The position numbers and the translations under genes are program-made. Positions 48,606 through 60,027 of a stretch of DNA of 64,000 nucleotides are shown here, in pieces. The notes beneath the pieces were generated by a model that saw nothing but the letters and a program-made list of their open reading frames with translations, did no database searches and had not been told where the DNA came from. Location of the stretch: assembly GCF_048544455.1 (NCBI RefSeq), contig NC_133534.1:84907637-84971636 (forward strand), written 5' to 3'. The DNA is from Silene latifolia. Its lineage: Eukaryota > Streptophyta > Magnoliopsida > Caryophyllales > Caryophyllaceae. Numbering within the stretch: the stretch's first letter is position 1; each line of letters begins with the position of its first letter.

Positions 48606-50150
48606 AAATATGAATGTAACTAAGGTGAACAATGGAACGGGACCAACGCATCAGCTACAAATCACCCACTAAAACCAATTTAATGCAACAAAATGACAAA
48701 GTGGCAAATGAGGAGTGCAAACGAGTTAAATCAATGTATCAAACTTACTGAACCGTCGACCTTGCAGGACTCAAAAGATGTCGGACTCTCACGGGTCGCT
48801 CATCACTCAAAATCAGGAACAAGGTGAGTATATATGTAAAAGATAGGAAGAAGTAAGACACTCACCTAACTCGACCCATAAGAACATGCATGCAGTTAAC
48901 ATGAATAAAGTCTCTACAACCGTACATATGCATTCCAACCATACTAATGACCAAGACACATGCCGAGGGCTTACATTTGGGTAAGTGAGGTAATGGGTAA
49001 GAAGGGGCTAAAATGAATTTCGATATGTGGGGTTAACAGCCAGGCTAGCAACAACGGATCCAAATATAAACTGCATCCCAACTTCGTACTCATAACACCA
49101 AGATGAAACGGTGCAAAAATTATGCACTGAACTCACAAAACACCAAAAATCGTCAACTCCCCATAGAATATAGATAAGACATGGGAGTGTGAATCATTAT
49201 ACAATTCTCATTCTTTTTCATATGTGATTTTTCTTTCTTTTTCTTCTTCTTTTCTTTTTCGCAATTTTTCTTTTCTTTTTTTCTCTTTCGTTCTCTTTTT
49301 TTTTCAATTCAACATTTTTTTTTTCTTTCTTTCTTTCCCTTCAATTCTTCCACCATCTTCTGAAATTAGATGAAATAACCATATTGAAGGAAAACATTCC
49401 AAGAACTACTCGTTACTAGCTCAGCTAGGGTAGGAAGTATTATAGAAAGTAGTTGATAGGACAGAAAGGCAATTTGGTTATGTGAGGTTCATGGGTAGAA
49501 TGAAATAAAGGGGACTGCCTCTCCTAACACGTGTCACCATCCACAGACCGAATGCATACAGGTATTAAGAAGACTAGACTCATGCTTATGCAATTTGATA
49601 TTACATGTCTTAAAGAGAGTACTACTCACATCCTAAATGAAACCGGTCATGAATGTCACCAGTTTATAAAGCTCTAACCTCAGAATATAATGTAGCTTGA
49701 CGACATATTGAATCAAGTCTATTCGTTCAGATAAGAAAGAAACAAAAACTCGTAGATTGTGCACATAATCACACCAACTAAATGTCAAGAATATGCCAGG
49801 CTCCAGCAAGGGTTCAAAGTAGCGTCAAAGTTCAAACGTTCCGACTCAGTTTAAACATGAAATTTTTGAAAATTTTTGAATTTTATGATTTTTTTATATG
49901 ATTTTTTTTTTTGAGTTAATTAAACAACAATGCATGCGGAAATAATAAACGTGGAAGCAAAAATGCAAGAAAACATGCAGACACAGATATGGATGCATAC
50001 CTCCCCAAACCAAACCGTACAATGCCCTCATTGTACCAAAAAATAGGGAAAGAAATGCAGCTAAAAGGGAAAGGAGAAGTGGAGTCGGAAAACTTACAAA
50101 ACGTCATAAGGAGGGACCTCCCCAAACCGACCATGAACATGGGAGGTCAA
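48606..50150 (-). other. 3' non-coding region of H with T-rich tract
   Basis: No credible gene. 49205-49335 is almost wholly T with scattered C (plus strand), as in J. Two further GGTTTGGGGAGG purine motifs on the minus strand, at about 50006 and 50120, resemble the polypurine tract. Confidence 0.65.
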
Positions 50151-50199
50151 AGAAAGTCAAGCAGTGGCTCCATAGACGTAAAACAGCAGCTGGGAGTCA

Positions 50200-50395
50200 A
50201 AACTACTCGATCGAGTAGCTGGAACAGCTCGATCGAGTAGACTGGTGCATTGGAAGGACTCGATCGAGTAGAAAACCACTCGATCGAGTAGGCATGGTTT
50301 TGGTTCTGGTCGATCGGGGACAATATCACTCGATCGAGTGAAAGCTACCTCAAGAAGTGCTCGATCGAGCACAATATCATTCGATCGAGTACTTT
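50200..50395. repeat. CTCGATCGAG tract after pol in element H
   Basis: About eight copies of CTCGATCGAG or close variants between 50206 and 50390. A minus-strand frame (50157-50558) reads through it and starts with a hydrophobic stretch, but I do not support it as a gene. Confidence 0.9.
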
Positions 50396-50592
50396 GACCT
50401 GCAAAACACGCATTTAAAGCAAGGAAAATACATAGGAAGTTCATAAAACAGCGTCTAAAGTTCAACGTAAGGCTAAGGAAAAATAAATAGTTCAACAAAA
50501 GTACAATAAAACAGTCCGGGCTGCCTCCCGGAGAGCGCTGGTTTAAGAGGTCCCGCACGACCTTTCTGGCATCAATTTACTGGCGCGTTGAG

Positions 50593-51480
50593 CTAGTCGA
50601 AGCGCAAGACTTCAACAAGATTGTCCGCTTCACTCGCCTCGTGGTAGTGCTTCACATATTGGCCATTCACCTTGAATCTATGACCCTCGGAATCTTCAAG
50701 CTCCACGGATCCAAATTTGGTAACATTTGTCACCGTATAAGGACCACTCCATCTGGACTTCAGCTTGCCAGGAAATAATCTCAACTGGGCATTAAACAGC
50801 AGCACCTTTTGCCCAACATGAAACTCACGAGGTAAGATTCTCTTGTCATGCCATCTCTTCGTCTTTTCTTTGTAAATCCGCGAGCTGTCATAGGCATTAA
50901 GCCTAAACTCTTCTAATTCATCTAGCTGCAAAAGACGATTCTGACCACACAACTTAGGATCATAATTAAGCTCACGAATTGCCCACCAGGCCTTACATTC
51001 CAATTCAACAGGTAAGTGACACGATTTCCCATAAACTAACCTATAAGGTGATGCACCAATTGGTGTCTTAAAGCGATTCAGTAGGCCCATAATGTGTCAT
51101 CTAGCTTAAGACTCCAGTCCTTCCGTGATTTAGAAACTACCTTAGACAAGATCTCTTTCAACTCGCGATTAGAGACCTCTCTCGACCACTAGTTTGGGGA
51201 TGATACCCCAAACCACGCCGGTGTTGGACACCAACTCTAGACAGTATGGAAGTTAGCTTCTTTTCTTTAAAATGCATCCCCCCATCACTAATGACGACCC
51301 TAGGGACACCAAAACGGGGGAATATGATCTTTTTAAACATCTTTATCACGGTCTTAGCATCACAATGAGGTGAAGCAATTGCCTCAACCCATTTTGACAC
51401 ATAGTCTCTGACTACTAAGATGTACTGTTACCTTTACTGGATGGGAACGGTCCTTGGAAATCAATGTCCCAGACATCGAA
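50593..51480 (-). pseudogene. Integrase of element H, core and C-terminus, frameshifted
   Basis: Minus order: W-D-I-D-F-Q-G-P-F-P near 51460 (first catalytic Asp), frameshift, then S-K-W-V-E-A-I-A and V-I-S-D-G-G-M-H-F (second Asp) in 51158-51400. Frame breaks follow at about 51150 and 51095. Then [38 protein letters not shown] and V-N-G-Q-Y-V-K-H-Y in 50593-51090. The product would join cDNA to the genome. Three or more breaks make it dead. Same family as the integrase of element I. Confidence 0.9.
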
Positions 51481-51491
51481 AACCTCAACCT

Positions 51492-51842
51492 CTAGGATGC
51501 CGTTTTGTGGCATCTCATGTCTCTTTGAAATGTTCCCTGATCGTTGGTAAGCATCACAAGCTGAAACAAAAGACTTAGCGTCAAGAAACAAACAAAGAAG
51601 GCCAAAAAACCAGACTGAAGTACCTTAGCCACGGTGCGCGATGGACCGTGGTGACCACCATATGAAGAGGAGTGGCAACCTTCCAGGACTATTTTGGTCT
51701 CCCACTGCGGAATACACCGTCTGTAGAGACCGTCTGCACATTCCTTAAACAAGTAAGGATCATCCAATATGCGCTTAGCGTTATACGTAAAACGCTTCTT
51801 TTTTTCGATAAGAAAGGTCGGGCGGCGACTTGCCACCGACAA
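51492..51842 (-). pseudogene. Integrase zinc-binding region of element H
   Basis: C-A-D-G-L-Y-R-R-C-I-P and C-H-S-S-S-Y-G-G-H-H-G are parts of the HHCC-type N-terminal domain found before the gypsy integrase core. The frame degenerates after K-V-L-Q-S-G-F, where the second Cys pair is expected. Confidence 0.85.
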
Positions 51843-51901
51843 CGAAGTTAGCTATATCTGCATACCAAGGTTCTTGGTTAACAATAGACGATATAACGAA
51901 A

Positions 51902-52329
51902 TTAAAGTATCGTCGGAAAAGAATCATCAATGGGTAGAGAATCTTCCCCTTCTTGTCGCATCAGTCGCGACAAGTGATCAGCTACAACGTTCTCAGCTCC
52001 TTTCTTGTCCTTAATCTGCAAATCAAACTCCTGAAGGAGGATTATCCATCTCGAGAGCCGTGGTTTGGCCTCCTTCTTAGCAAGGAGATGCCTCAAAGCT
52101 GCATGGTCGGAAAAAAGTGACTTCCGACCCAACTAAATAAGTACGAAACTTCTCTAAGGCATAAACTACACCTAACTAACGGCTCCTTCTCGGTGGTAGT
52201 GTACTTCACTTGAGCCTCATCCAGAGTTCGGCTCGCATAGTAGATATCATTCAAGGCTTTGTCTTTCCTCTGGCCAAGCACCGCTCCTAGTGCATAGTCA
52301 CTCGCATCACACATGATCTCAAACGGCAA
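51902..52329 (-). pseudogene. RNase H region of element H
   Basis: Two overlapping frames. 52093-52329 carries M-C-D-A-S-D-Y-A-L-G-A-V-L-G-Q-R (catalytic Asp in D-A-S), Y-A-S-R-T-L-D-E-A-Q and Y-T-T-T-E-K-E. 51902-52132 carries [25 protein letters not shown] and V-A-D-H-L-S-R-L. A frameshift near 52130 separates them. Confidence 0.9.
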
Positions 52330-52379
52330 GTCCTAGTCGGGAGGCTGTATGATCGGTGCGAGAGACTAAGGCCCGCTTT

Positions 52380-53140
52380 AACTGTTAAAAGCAGAAAGAC
52401 AAGCATCGATAAACACAAAAGGGGCATCCTTAGCAAAGAATCGTGTAAGTGGTTTAGCAATTTTGGAGAAATCCTTGATAAACCGGCGATAAAAGCCGGC
52501 GTGACCAAGGAAGCTCCTCACCCCCTTAACATTAACGGGAGGTGGTAATTCTTTGAATCACTTCCACCTTTGCTTTATCAACTTCTATTCCCCTATCGAA
52601 ACTAAGTGCCCTAAGACAACTCCCTCGTTGACCATAAAGTGGCACTTCTCCCGATTCAAAGACAAGATTAACCTCAATACGGTACTGCAACACTTTCTCA
52701 AGGTTAGACAGACAGTTAGAAAAATCACTTCCATATACACTGAAATCGTCCATAAAAACTTCCATGATAGACTCAATATACTTTGAAAATATCCCCATCA
52801 TACACCTTTGGAAGGTGGCAGGGGCATTGCACAAACCAAAAGGCATTATGCGATACGCAAAAATGCCCTTGGGACAGGTAAATGTAGTCTTAGCCTGATC
52901 GTCTGGGTGGATAGGGATCTGAAAGAACCCTGAATACCCGTCTAAATAGCAGAAAAATTTATGAGAAGCTAACCTTTCTACCATTTGATCAATAAAAGGA
53001 AGGGGAAAGTGATCTTTCTTAGTGGCGGCATTCAGCTGTCTGTAATCTATACACATCCGCCAACCCGTCACTACTCGAGTAGGTATTAATTCATTCTTTT
53101 CATTCTTAACAACAGTTGTCCCTCCTTTCTTCGGGACCAC
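52380..53140 (-). pseudogene. Reverse transcriptase of element H
   Basis: Frame 52532-53140 holds W-R-M-C-I-D-Y-R-Q-L-N, Y-L-D-G-Y-S-G-F-F-Q-I (motif A Asp), F-A-Y-R-I-M-P-F-G-L-C-N-A-P-A-T-F and V-F-M-D-D-F-S-V-Y (motif C Asp pair). All core RT motifs look complete. After about 52640 and 52530 the frame shifts; the connection with L-G-H-A-G-F-Y-R-R-F-I-K and P-L-T-R-F is at about 52390-52520 in another frame. The upstream part towards protease (53141-53495) is broken and partly unrecognisable. Confidence 0.92.
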
Positions 53141-53495
53141 TCTTTGGACTCACCCATCTAGAATTACCGACAGAATAAATAATACCGCATCCAGAACTTC
53201 ATTACCTCGGCCATCACGACATCCTGTATCTTCCGGTTCACCGGGCCGACCCCGTCTCGCAAGGTTTGTGATCCTCCTCCAGCTCTATCCTGTGCATACA
53301 AATATCGGGACTAATCCCCGTGATATCGTCCAGTGAATCGCCCATTGCTTTCCTGTTTTTCTTAAGTACAGCTAACAAAGAAGTTAGCTGATCATCACTA
53401 AGCTTGGCACTAACAATGACTGGATATTGCTCTGTATCGTCTAAGAAAACATATTTAAGATGAGAAGGGAGGGGCTTACGTTCCGGTACCTTTAC
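53141..53495 (-). other. Degenerate stretch between protease and RT of element H
   Basis: Expected to encode the protease-RT spacer; only short matching pieces remain in shifting frames, such as the Leu/Asp-rich block near 53290-53480. Confidence 0.55.
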
Positions 53496-54083
53496 CTAAA
53501 TGGAGCAAAGAGTGCTAATCATTTGTTCCACCTGCTCTCCTTCATGCTCATCTAAATCATCAACAAGCAAATCCAACGCAGGGTCATCGTCGTCTGGGCT
53601 ATCTGCACACTCATCAAAAAGAATAAGAGCTTCTAGTGGGTCCTTCATAAAAGAACCCGACCATAAGTCATAAATAGACTCGTCAATGATATCGACCGAA
53701 TAACAAGTGTCCTCTATCATTGGGCGGGCTAAAGTACTGGGCAAACTGAATGTGATAGCGTCATCCCCTACTGCAAGAGTCAGACGCCCTTGTCTGACAT
53801 CAATAACAGCCCCAGCTGTACAAAGGAATGGTCTTCCTAAGATAATTTGGGTCCGGGTGTCCTCAGCTATATCCAAAACAATGAAATCTACTGGGATGTA
53901 AAGCTTGCCTATTTTCACGGGCACGTCCTCTAAGACACCTAAGGGCCTCCTAACAGATCTATCAGCCATCTGTAGGGTAATGTTAGTCACTTTAAAATGA
54001 CTCATCTTTAGTTTCTTGCAGACAGGAAGGGGCATGACACTAACACTGGCACCTAAATCGCAAAGGGCCTTATCAATAACCAT
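53496..54083 (-). CDS. Aspartic protease region of element H (partial, cut by copia C)
   Basis: Minus frame of 195 codons. Residues about 7-18 are A-L-C-D-L-G-A-S-V-S-V-M, the catalytic Asp loop in its Athila form (D-L-G rather than D-S/T-G). About 88-110 read I-I-L-G-R-P-F-L and A-V-I-D-V. A long acidic tail (D-D-D-D, E-H-E-G-E) follows. In life it cleaves the gag-pol polyprotein. It is in frame to its 5' limit, where copia C separates it from gag: the codons G-N-M-V-I-D-K bridge 63031 and 54083. Not an independent gene; its Met is internal. Confidence 0.85.
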   Translation of the reverse strand: MVIDKALCDLGASVSVMPLPVCKKLKMSHFKVTNITLQMADRSVRRPLGVLEDVPVKIGKLYIPVDFIVLDIAEDTRTQIILGRPFLCTAGAVIDVRQGRLTLAVGDDAITFSLPSTLARPMIEDTCYSVDIIDESIYDLWSGSFMKDPLEALILFDECADSPDDDDPALDLLVDDLDEHEGEQVEQMISTLCSI

Positions 54084-54088
54084 ATTGC
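54084..54088. repeat. Target-site duplication of copia C, left copy
   Basis: ATTGC, repeated at 63031-63035. Removing C and one copy restores the reading frame of gag into protease. Confidence 0.95.
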
Positions 54089-55345
54089 TGAAGGAAATGT
54101 AGATTCATATACATGTTAACATACTCTTATATGTCAAAATAATTTGTCATAAAATTAAATACGGATTTTATGCATGCAAACAAATAATATGAAAGAGAAG
54201 AAATCATCCTTACATTGTATGATTCGGTTTTATGGGCACAAAAGAGATCTCCTTCTCTTTTGTTCTTGAGCTTTCCAAATGGAAGAACAAAGATCTAAGT
54301 ATAAGATCTCTCCCTAAGCTTTATACCCAAGGCTTTTACTTAATCTAATTAATATTATAATTACTAGTATAATATTAATCTTGTGAAAATTGAACCAAAA
54401 TAGTTGGTATATAATCTCCTAAAACCGGGTAGAGGAGAAGAGTTTTGGAGTATTTTATCTCTCTAATTTTACACTCAAAATGTTGAGAGGATATTCTCTT
54501 TCTCACACTAGCAAAAATAATGTGAATGAATGAATGAATAATTAGAGAGGAAAACTCTCTAATTACCTCTCCTAAAACCGGTGGAGAGGAGCCCTTTTAG
54601 GGAGCCAATGCATGCCCATAGTGGTCTTCACAAGGTGAGTAGACTTGCATGGCTAGATTAGCTTTTTCATCATTATGTTTCTTATTAAAATATCAACATA
54701 ATTTAAGCCTAATCTTCCTCCATTATTTCGGCCATTATACCTAATATGGAGTCCATATTATTTTTGTCAATTGTCAATATGTCACATGTCATATGTAACA
54801 TAAAATTGTTATGTATTTTTAACATATTAAAAATCAACGTATTAATAAAAATACGTCACATACAAAATCGACTTAGTAATTTCATAATTACTTATGCCAA
54901 AATATTTTATCATTTATAAATCACAACAGATTGTATTTATAACAATTCATTCAAATTTAATTGTTACATTAAACAATTTATTTCATCCGAGTAATTATAC
55001 AATTTAATTACTCAGACCGTATCTCATTTAATCACATTTCAATTTGATACGTAAATTTTACTTCCAAAATCGTCCGTCAATTTTCAAGTAATTTAATTAA
55101 CTCGCAACGTTATACGATTAATTAAATAATCAATTAAGAGTATTGCCCTTTAGGTATGACCTAGGGGTCAATCGATCACCACCGTCACGACAGTAATGTC
55201 AAACTCTAGTCAGCCAATCATTACCGATATATGTTGACCGGTTGTGATAACAATATTACTTCCCAATTGTATTCATTTTAATGAGATTTAATAATGATAT
55301 TTAAATCATGTGATCGCACTATTGTTGAGGACACATTTCCCAACA
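54089..55345 (-). repeat. 3' LTR of copia C
   Basis: 1257 bp, TGAAGGAAATG...TTTCCCAACA, followed by ATCTCCCACTTGTC (polypurine complement). Confidence 0.96.
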
Positions 55346-56200
55346 ATCTCCCACTTGTCCTCGACAAGTGTGCGTCACCAATTCTCTTGTCCTATTACTA
55401 TCTCCCACTCAATGCAAGGTGTCTTTCGGTCGTACTTGCAAGTGATCATATCAAGAATGGTTTCCTCGATCCGGAGAATAAGCGATTGACCGGATTTATC
55501 CACACGGATACCTTCCGAGCGTGCCACGCATTTCCGATTCATTACTCCTCGAGTGGCCCGAGATATTGTTTTAACCACGACAAGGGGATGGACAATTCTA
55601 TCGCACTCATTCCCTTCGACTAGCCACACCATCATAACCCAAAATATGCCCATTTGACCCCATTTACGAAGGTCGTAGTAACACAAATCAAAGTTAATCG
55701 AAACTGAGCCATCTTAGGTGAATAGTCTTTAGTCAAAAGAATCGACTCATTTGAATACTATAGCAGCTCTCGCCACGACCAGGCTATATAAATTTGCCAG
55801 AACTCTATATGCGGTCATTAGGCCCGACAAAATGTTCCTAACAATCTGCCTATGTGATCGACTAGTCATCTCACATGACTCTATGGCACTTGAACTTGCC
55901 ATCAATCGCCTCACACTCTAGTCACTTCGAGACGTCACCTCATACAAGTGACTATGGGCAAATACTATGTTAATCCGTGTTCACTTTAACGGGGTTCAAT
56001 TGTCACTACAACCCGTTTGGATGTAACAAAGTATAAAAGGAGTTTTTAAGGAAAAACTCGAACGACAAATGCGATTATCACATATGAATAGTCAATGCCT
56101 GATTACTATTCCATATTCTATAATCTAATTTGATCTTGCATGTAGTTGTTCATTTCAATTCAATTGAAATGACATGACTCATCATGTTTAGCCTATGAGA
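55346..56200 (-). other. Polypurine tract and long 3' UTR of copia C
   Basis: Aligns throughout with 1234-2090 and 15532-16390; small frames here are shared shadows, not genes. Confidence 0.7.
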
Positions 56201-57404
56201 AGGCTTTGGTTAGTAGGTTTTATCAACTTCTTGTACCTTACTCAAACTTACTACATACTTATTTTCCTTTGTGATGTATACATTTGCATCACAAAACTTT
56301 CTGAGTACGTGTCGAGATCCAATCAAGACATAGGCCCTCTTAGCCTAAGAATAGCTCCCACTGTTTTCACAGTGTGCGGGACTCATCCTCTTGCACATCT
56401 CATGATTGCAAGTGTACTCAATTTCCGTTATAAATATCTCTCATTGTTCTTTATTGCCTAGAACGATTCTAGAAAATCTACTTCTTAATTATCATAGCCA
56501 CAATGGTATCTTAACCATCCTAATGTGTTTTGATTATGGTTTTGTCGGAAACCATGCGCAACCTCAATTGTCAATTGTCACTTGTGTAACACCCTTACAC
56601 AAAATTGCATCATAAACACTTTGCTTCACTTCCTTAATGCTTCTGCAAGCACTTAAGGGTAATCTTTATAGCTTACTTGGCAAAGATTACTTAAATTCGA
56701 TTTTGAAAAACAATTCATCATACTCAAAGCATATGAAGTGTTATACATCATTACTTATTTAATTGATCCGGCAGCGGAAGCAAATGGAATCAATCAAATA
56801 TGTTCAATTTAATTGAACTAGTCATGAATCTTATTAACATAAGACTTCTTACTGACGCGCTAATATCATGTGGATTTATCTTCATAAATCCGGATATTCA
56901 AGATGTATTATAATACTCCAAAAGTCTTAAATCATTCGTAATGATCAATATGTCATCCACATATCGGACTAATTAAAATTTCCGTAACTCCCACTAAACT
57001 TCATGTATAAACACAACTTCTCGACTTATCGAGAAATGTTTTATCACATGATCAAAATGTTGATCCTAACTCATTGATGTCCTACTTAAGACCCTCTCTT
57101 AAGTTTCACATTATCTTAGGATTGCAAGAATCTACTAAACTCAAGACATGTATTGAATACATTCCTTCTATTGAAGAAGCGGGTTTTAGATTCACTTGCT
57201 ACGTATTTCATAACCTCATAATGAAATACAATCCTTAAGAAGATCCAAATAGACTTAAGCATTTCAACTAGTGCAAAACCCTTCGCAACCAATCTTGCTT
57301 TGAAATATCTCTTTATTAGTGCAAAACCCTTTGTCACTAATCAAGCCCTTTCGTTTCGGATTTTCACGGCTCTTGGCCTTGTATTGAGTTGTGACTTAAA
57401 CACT

Positions 57405-57565
57405 CTTATGTAAGTCATATGTTCATTACTTTCCAGAAGTAATCAACTTGAATCAAACAATTTCTTTGTAAGTTATAAGCTCTTTACTTTCTTAAAAGTA
57501 GCATGAATTCATCATTTTTAACAAGTGACGAATTTAACCTCCTAGGTTTTGAAGAAACAATGTCT
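57405..57565 (+). repeat. 161-bp inverted duplication in copia C, left arm
   Basis: CTTATGTAAGTCATATGTTC... to ...GAAGAAACAATGTCT is the reverse complement of 57644-57804, with equal length and no mismatch that I can see. Confidence 0.92.
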
Positions 57566-57573
57566 TACACAAA

Positions 57574-57643
57574 ACGTCTCATGTAGCCAAGAAAGACCAG
57601 TTTCTTGCGACATAACATTCTTTGTGGCTCTTGAATAATTTCT
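57574..57643 (+). repeat. 70-bp direct duplication in copia C, first copy
   Basis: ACGTCTCATGTAGCCAAGAA... to ...GAATAATTTCT is repeated at 57805-57874. Confidence 0.92.
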
Positions 57644-57804
57644 AGACATTGTTTCTTCAAAACCTAGGAGGTTAAATTCGTCACTTGTTAAAAATGATGA
57701 ATTCATGCTACTTTTAAGAAAGTAAAGAGCTTATAACTTACAAAGAAATTGTTTGATTCAAGTTGATTACTTCTGGAAAGTAATGAACATATGACTTACA
57801 TAAG
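57644..57804 (-). repeat. 161-bp inverted duplication in copia C, right arm
   Basis: Inverted partner of 57405-57565; it sits exactly between the two 70-bp direct copies. Confidence 0.92.
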
Positions 57805-57874
57805 ACGTCTCATGTAGCCAAGAAAGACCAGTTTCTTGCGACATAACATTCTTTGTGGCTCTTGAATAATTTCT
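57805..57874 (+). repeat. 70-bp direct duplication in copia C, second copy
   Basis: Partner of 57574-57643; followed by the normal family sequence CCCACTCTGTCTTC. Confidence 0.92.
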
Positions 57875-59697
57875 CCCACTCTGTCTTCTAAAAATAAACT
57901 TGTATTTTAGAAAGACAGCTTCACGAGCCGCAAACCCGTCATACTCGTGATTATTTAAGAGGAAAAATTGAGCATTTGTTTCTTGTGAAAACTTACAAAC
58001 ATGGTACCCTTACCTTTTCATATCACATATGATTCGATTCAGTGGAAAAATAATCTAGACAAAATGATAAAATCCCCAAAAGGATCAAGTAACTCAAAGT
58101 AACTTGATCGAAGTCCAAACCTTATCAAATAGCGTTTGAATTCTTATCCAATCATACATTGTCTCATAATGCGTGTTAAGAGAGATTAATTTGTGATACT
58201 ATATCACAATTCATTTGGCTTATATCAAAGTCTTCACTTTGATAATCCCATCACGACTAAATCGTGATTCCTTGAACTCTTTGAACTTCTTCAAAGATTT
58301 CTCAATTTACCTTATTAAGTGAACACATTAGCGTCAACCTAAATCGTTGGTAAAAGAAAATGATCAACCTATTTTGGATTAATGATTCAAAACCTCGATC
58401 TCCTTTTCACCCAAAAGGCACGAGACATCTTGCTTTGAATACAAGATACGCATATACCATTAACAATCTAATGGTTTCAAGAGTACTCGATAACTCTTTG
58501 CGTTCATCATTCCAAAATTTAAGGTTTAATCTTGGGTTACCAATTTGAATCTTACATCATCTACATGATATATCATTCTAGTTTGGTTTAGAATATAATC
58601 ACCTTGATAATGGGCTTGCCATACATCAAATCGTGGTGTATAGGGTCACAAAAGTGAAACCTCTTTTGTATCGTAACAAGTTTATATTCTTATTTAGAGT
58701 TTATGCACTTAATAGTCACAATTAAGTACCACTTTAAATCCAAAAACTAGATTGAGTACACAATTACTCTATCTCTCGACTTCATTGTTGCTAGTCGTCA
58801 TATTCTATTCATCCTATGTATCCAACACAATGATGAAAACCTCCACTGGTTTCTAATATTGACGAAATGGCACTAGCTAAATTTATGTTTAATCAAATAA
58901 ACACCTTTTAAAGAAGAAGGTCCTATTAGATGTCCCACAACTAACTTGTTGATTCTTCAATAATTTGGGGTAGTTTCCTTTCTCGTGTCCAACATTTAAG
59001 ACAATGGAAACTATATCGGTTGGGATTGATAGGTTTAGTATCGTTATTCTCAACAACTTTACCTTTAACATTACCTTGTATCAATTCCATTATTATCTTT
59101 ACTTCTTGAACCTCGTTCTCATCTTAACGGTTTAAGAGAATGCTCCCACTCATTTCAATGAGTTTTTGCTTTGAGAAGCAAAATTGAATTCATGAAGAAC
59201 ACTCTTCATTTGTTCGTTTTAGTCTTAAAAACTTTCATTGAGGTGGTTGCGTTATTTTGGTCAATTACGAATTCTTGACAAAACTAATTACCAAAATAAT
59301 TTGTCGCTTCAAGGTACTTAATTCAATTAAGTATATGAAACATAACAATTCATTGTAAGTAGATGTGTTAGTCAAGAATCAAAAACCTGTTTGATAATGA
59401 ATAACCTTAATCTATACTCTTTACAAGAGATCCTTAGCAATGGTTCATATGAGGTTTTAGAAGCAAATTCATATTTGTCTTTAGTTACGATGTTTTAATG
59501 GAGATTTGAATCAAAAATCGAAATGATATCGTATATGAATTGTGGTAAAGAAATAGAACAATATGATAACGGAATAGTGGAAAACTCAACATTTATCGTT
59601 TTAACAATAATACTTGTAAATAACAAGTAAAGCATTTACATAGTGACCTCTACCCAACTATGATAAATGATTCCAAGACCCAAATTCATATCGACTT

Positions 59698-60027
59698 AGG
59701 CACGGTATGGCCGATGAAACCCTTATCAATATAACTCGGTGGATTAACACTTTAATCGATTCTACTTTTAGAACTCTTGGTCGATAAAAATTACTCTAAT
59801 ATTTATCTATAGCCCGGAACACATGCAACTACGGTCGCGAATACTTCCGTTGAGCTCAATCCAAATTTCGAATAAATGTGTCCATTATCCAAATCCACAT
59901 CAACTTGGGCACGGTATGGCCGATGAAACCCTCATTAACATGAACTCGGTGGATTAACACTCATCACCCACTTCCCCTACGTAACAAGGTTTGTACCCCG
60001 GTAGGGCCGAGTGCACTCCCTCGCGAA
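59698..60027 (-). repeat. Motif repeats of copia C
   Basis: Plus strand CACGGTATGGCCGATGAAAC occurs at 59698-59727 and 59907-59936. The middle position (about 59820-59850) is altered beyond recognition. The divergent fourth copy is at about 59998-60027. Both main copies share the C-specific changes; minus reading gives K-G-F-I-G-H-T-V for the first. Confidence 0.82.

Larger units (their letters stand above)
56200..59685 (-). pseudogene. Decayed gag-pol of copia C
   Basis: Fossils in the family order: the RT YVDD region at about 56930-57010, and the minus frame 57116-57337 that still reads K-A-R-L-V-A-K-G-F-A-L with a second K-G-F-A-L copy upstream. The integrase end is at about 57874-57930, and the minus frame 58889-59071 has G-H-E-K-G-N-Y-P-K, a zinc-knuckle remnant of gag with frame damage before it. 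Same damage pattern as A and B. Confidence 0.82.

Noticed and set aside
50157..50558. 133-codon minus ORF after integrase of H with hydrophobic start, possible envelope
   Set aside because: Half of it is the CTCGATCGAG tract, the hydrophobic part is short and low in complexity, and no cleavage or fusion motif is visible.
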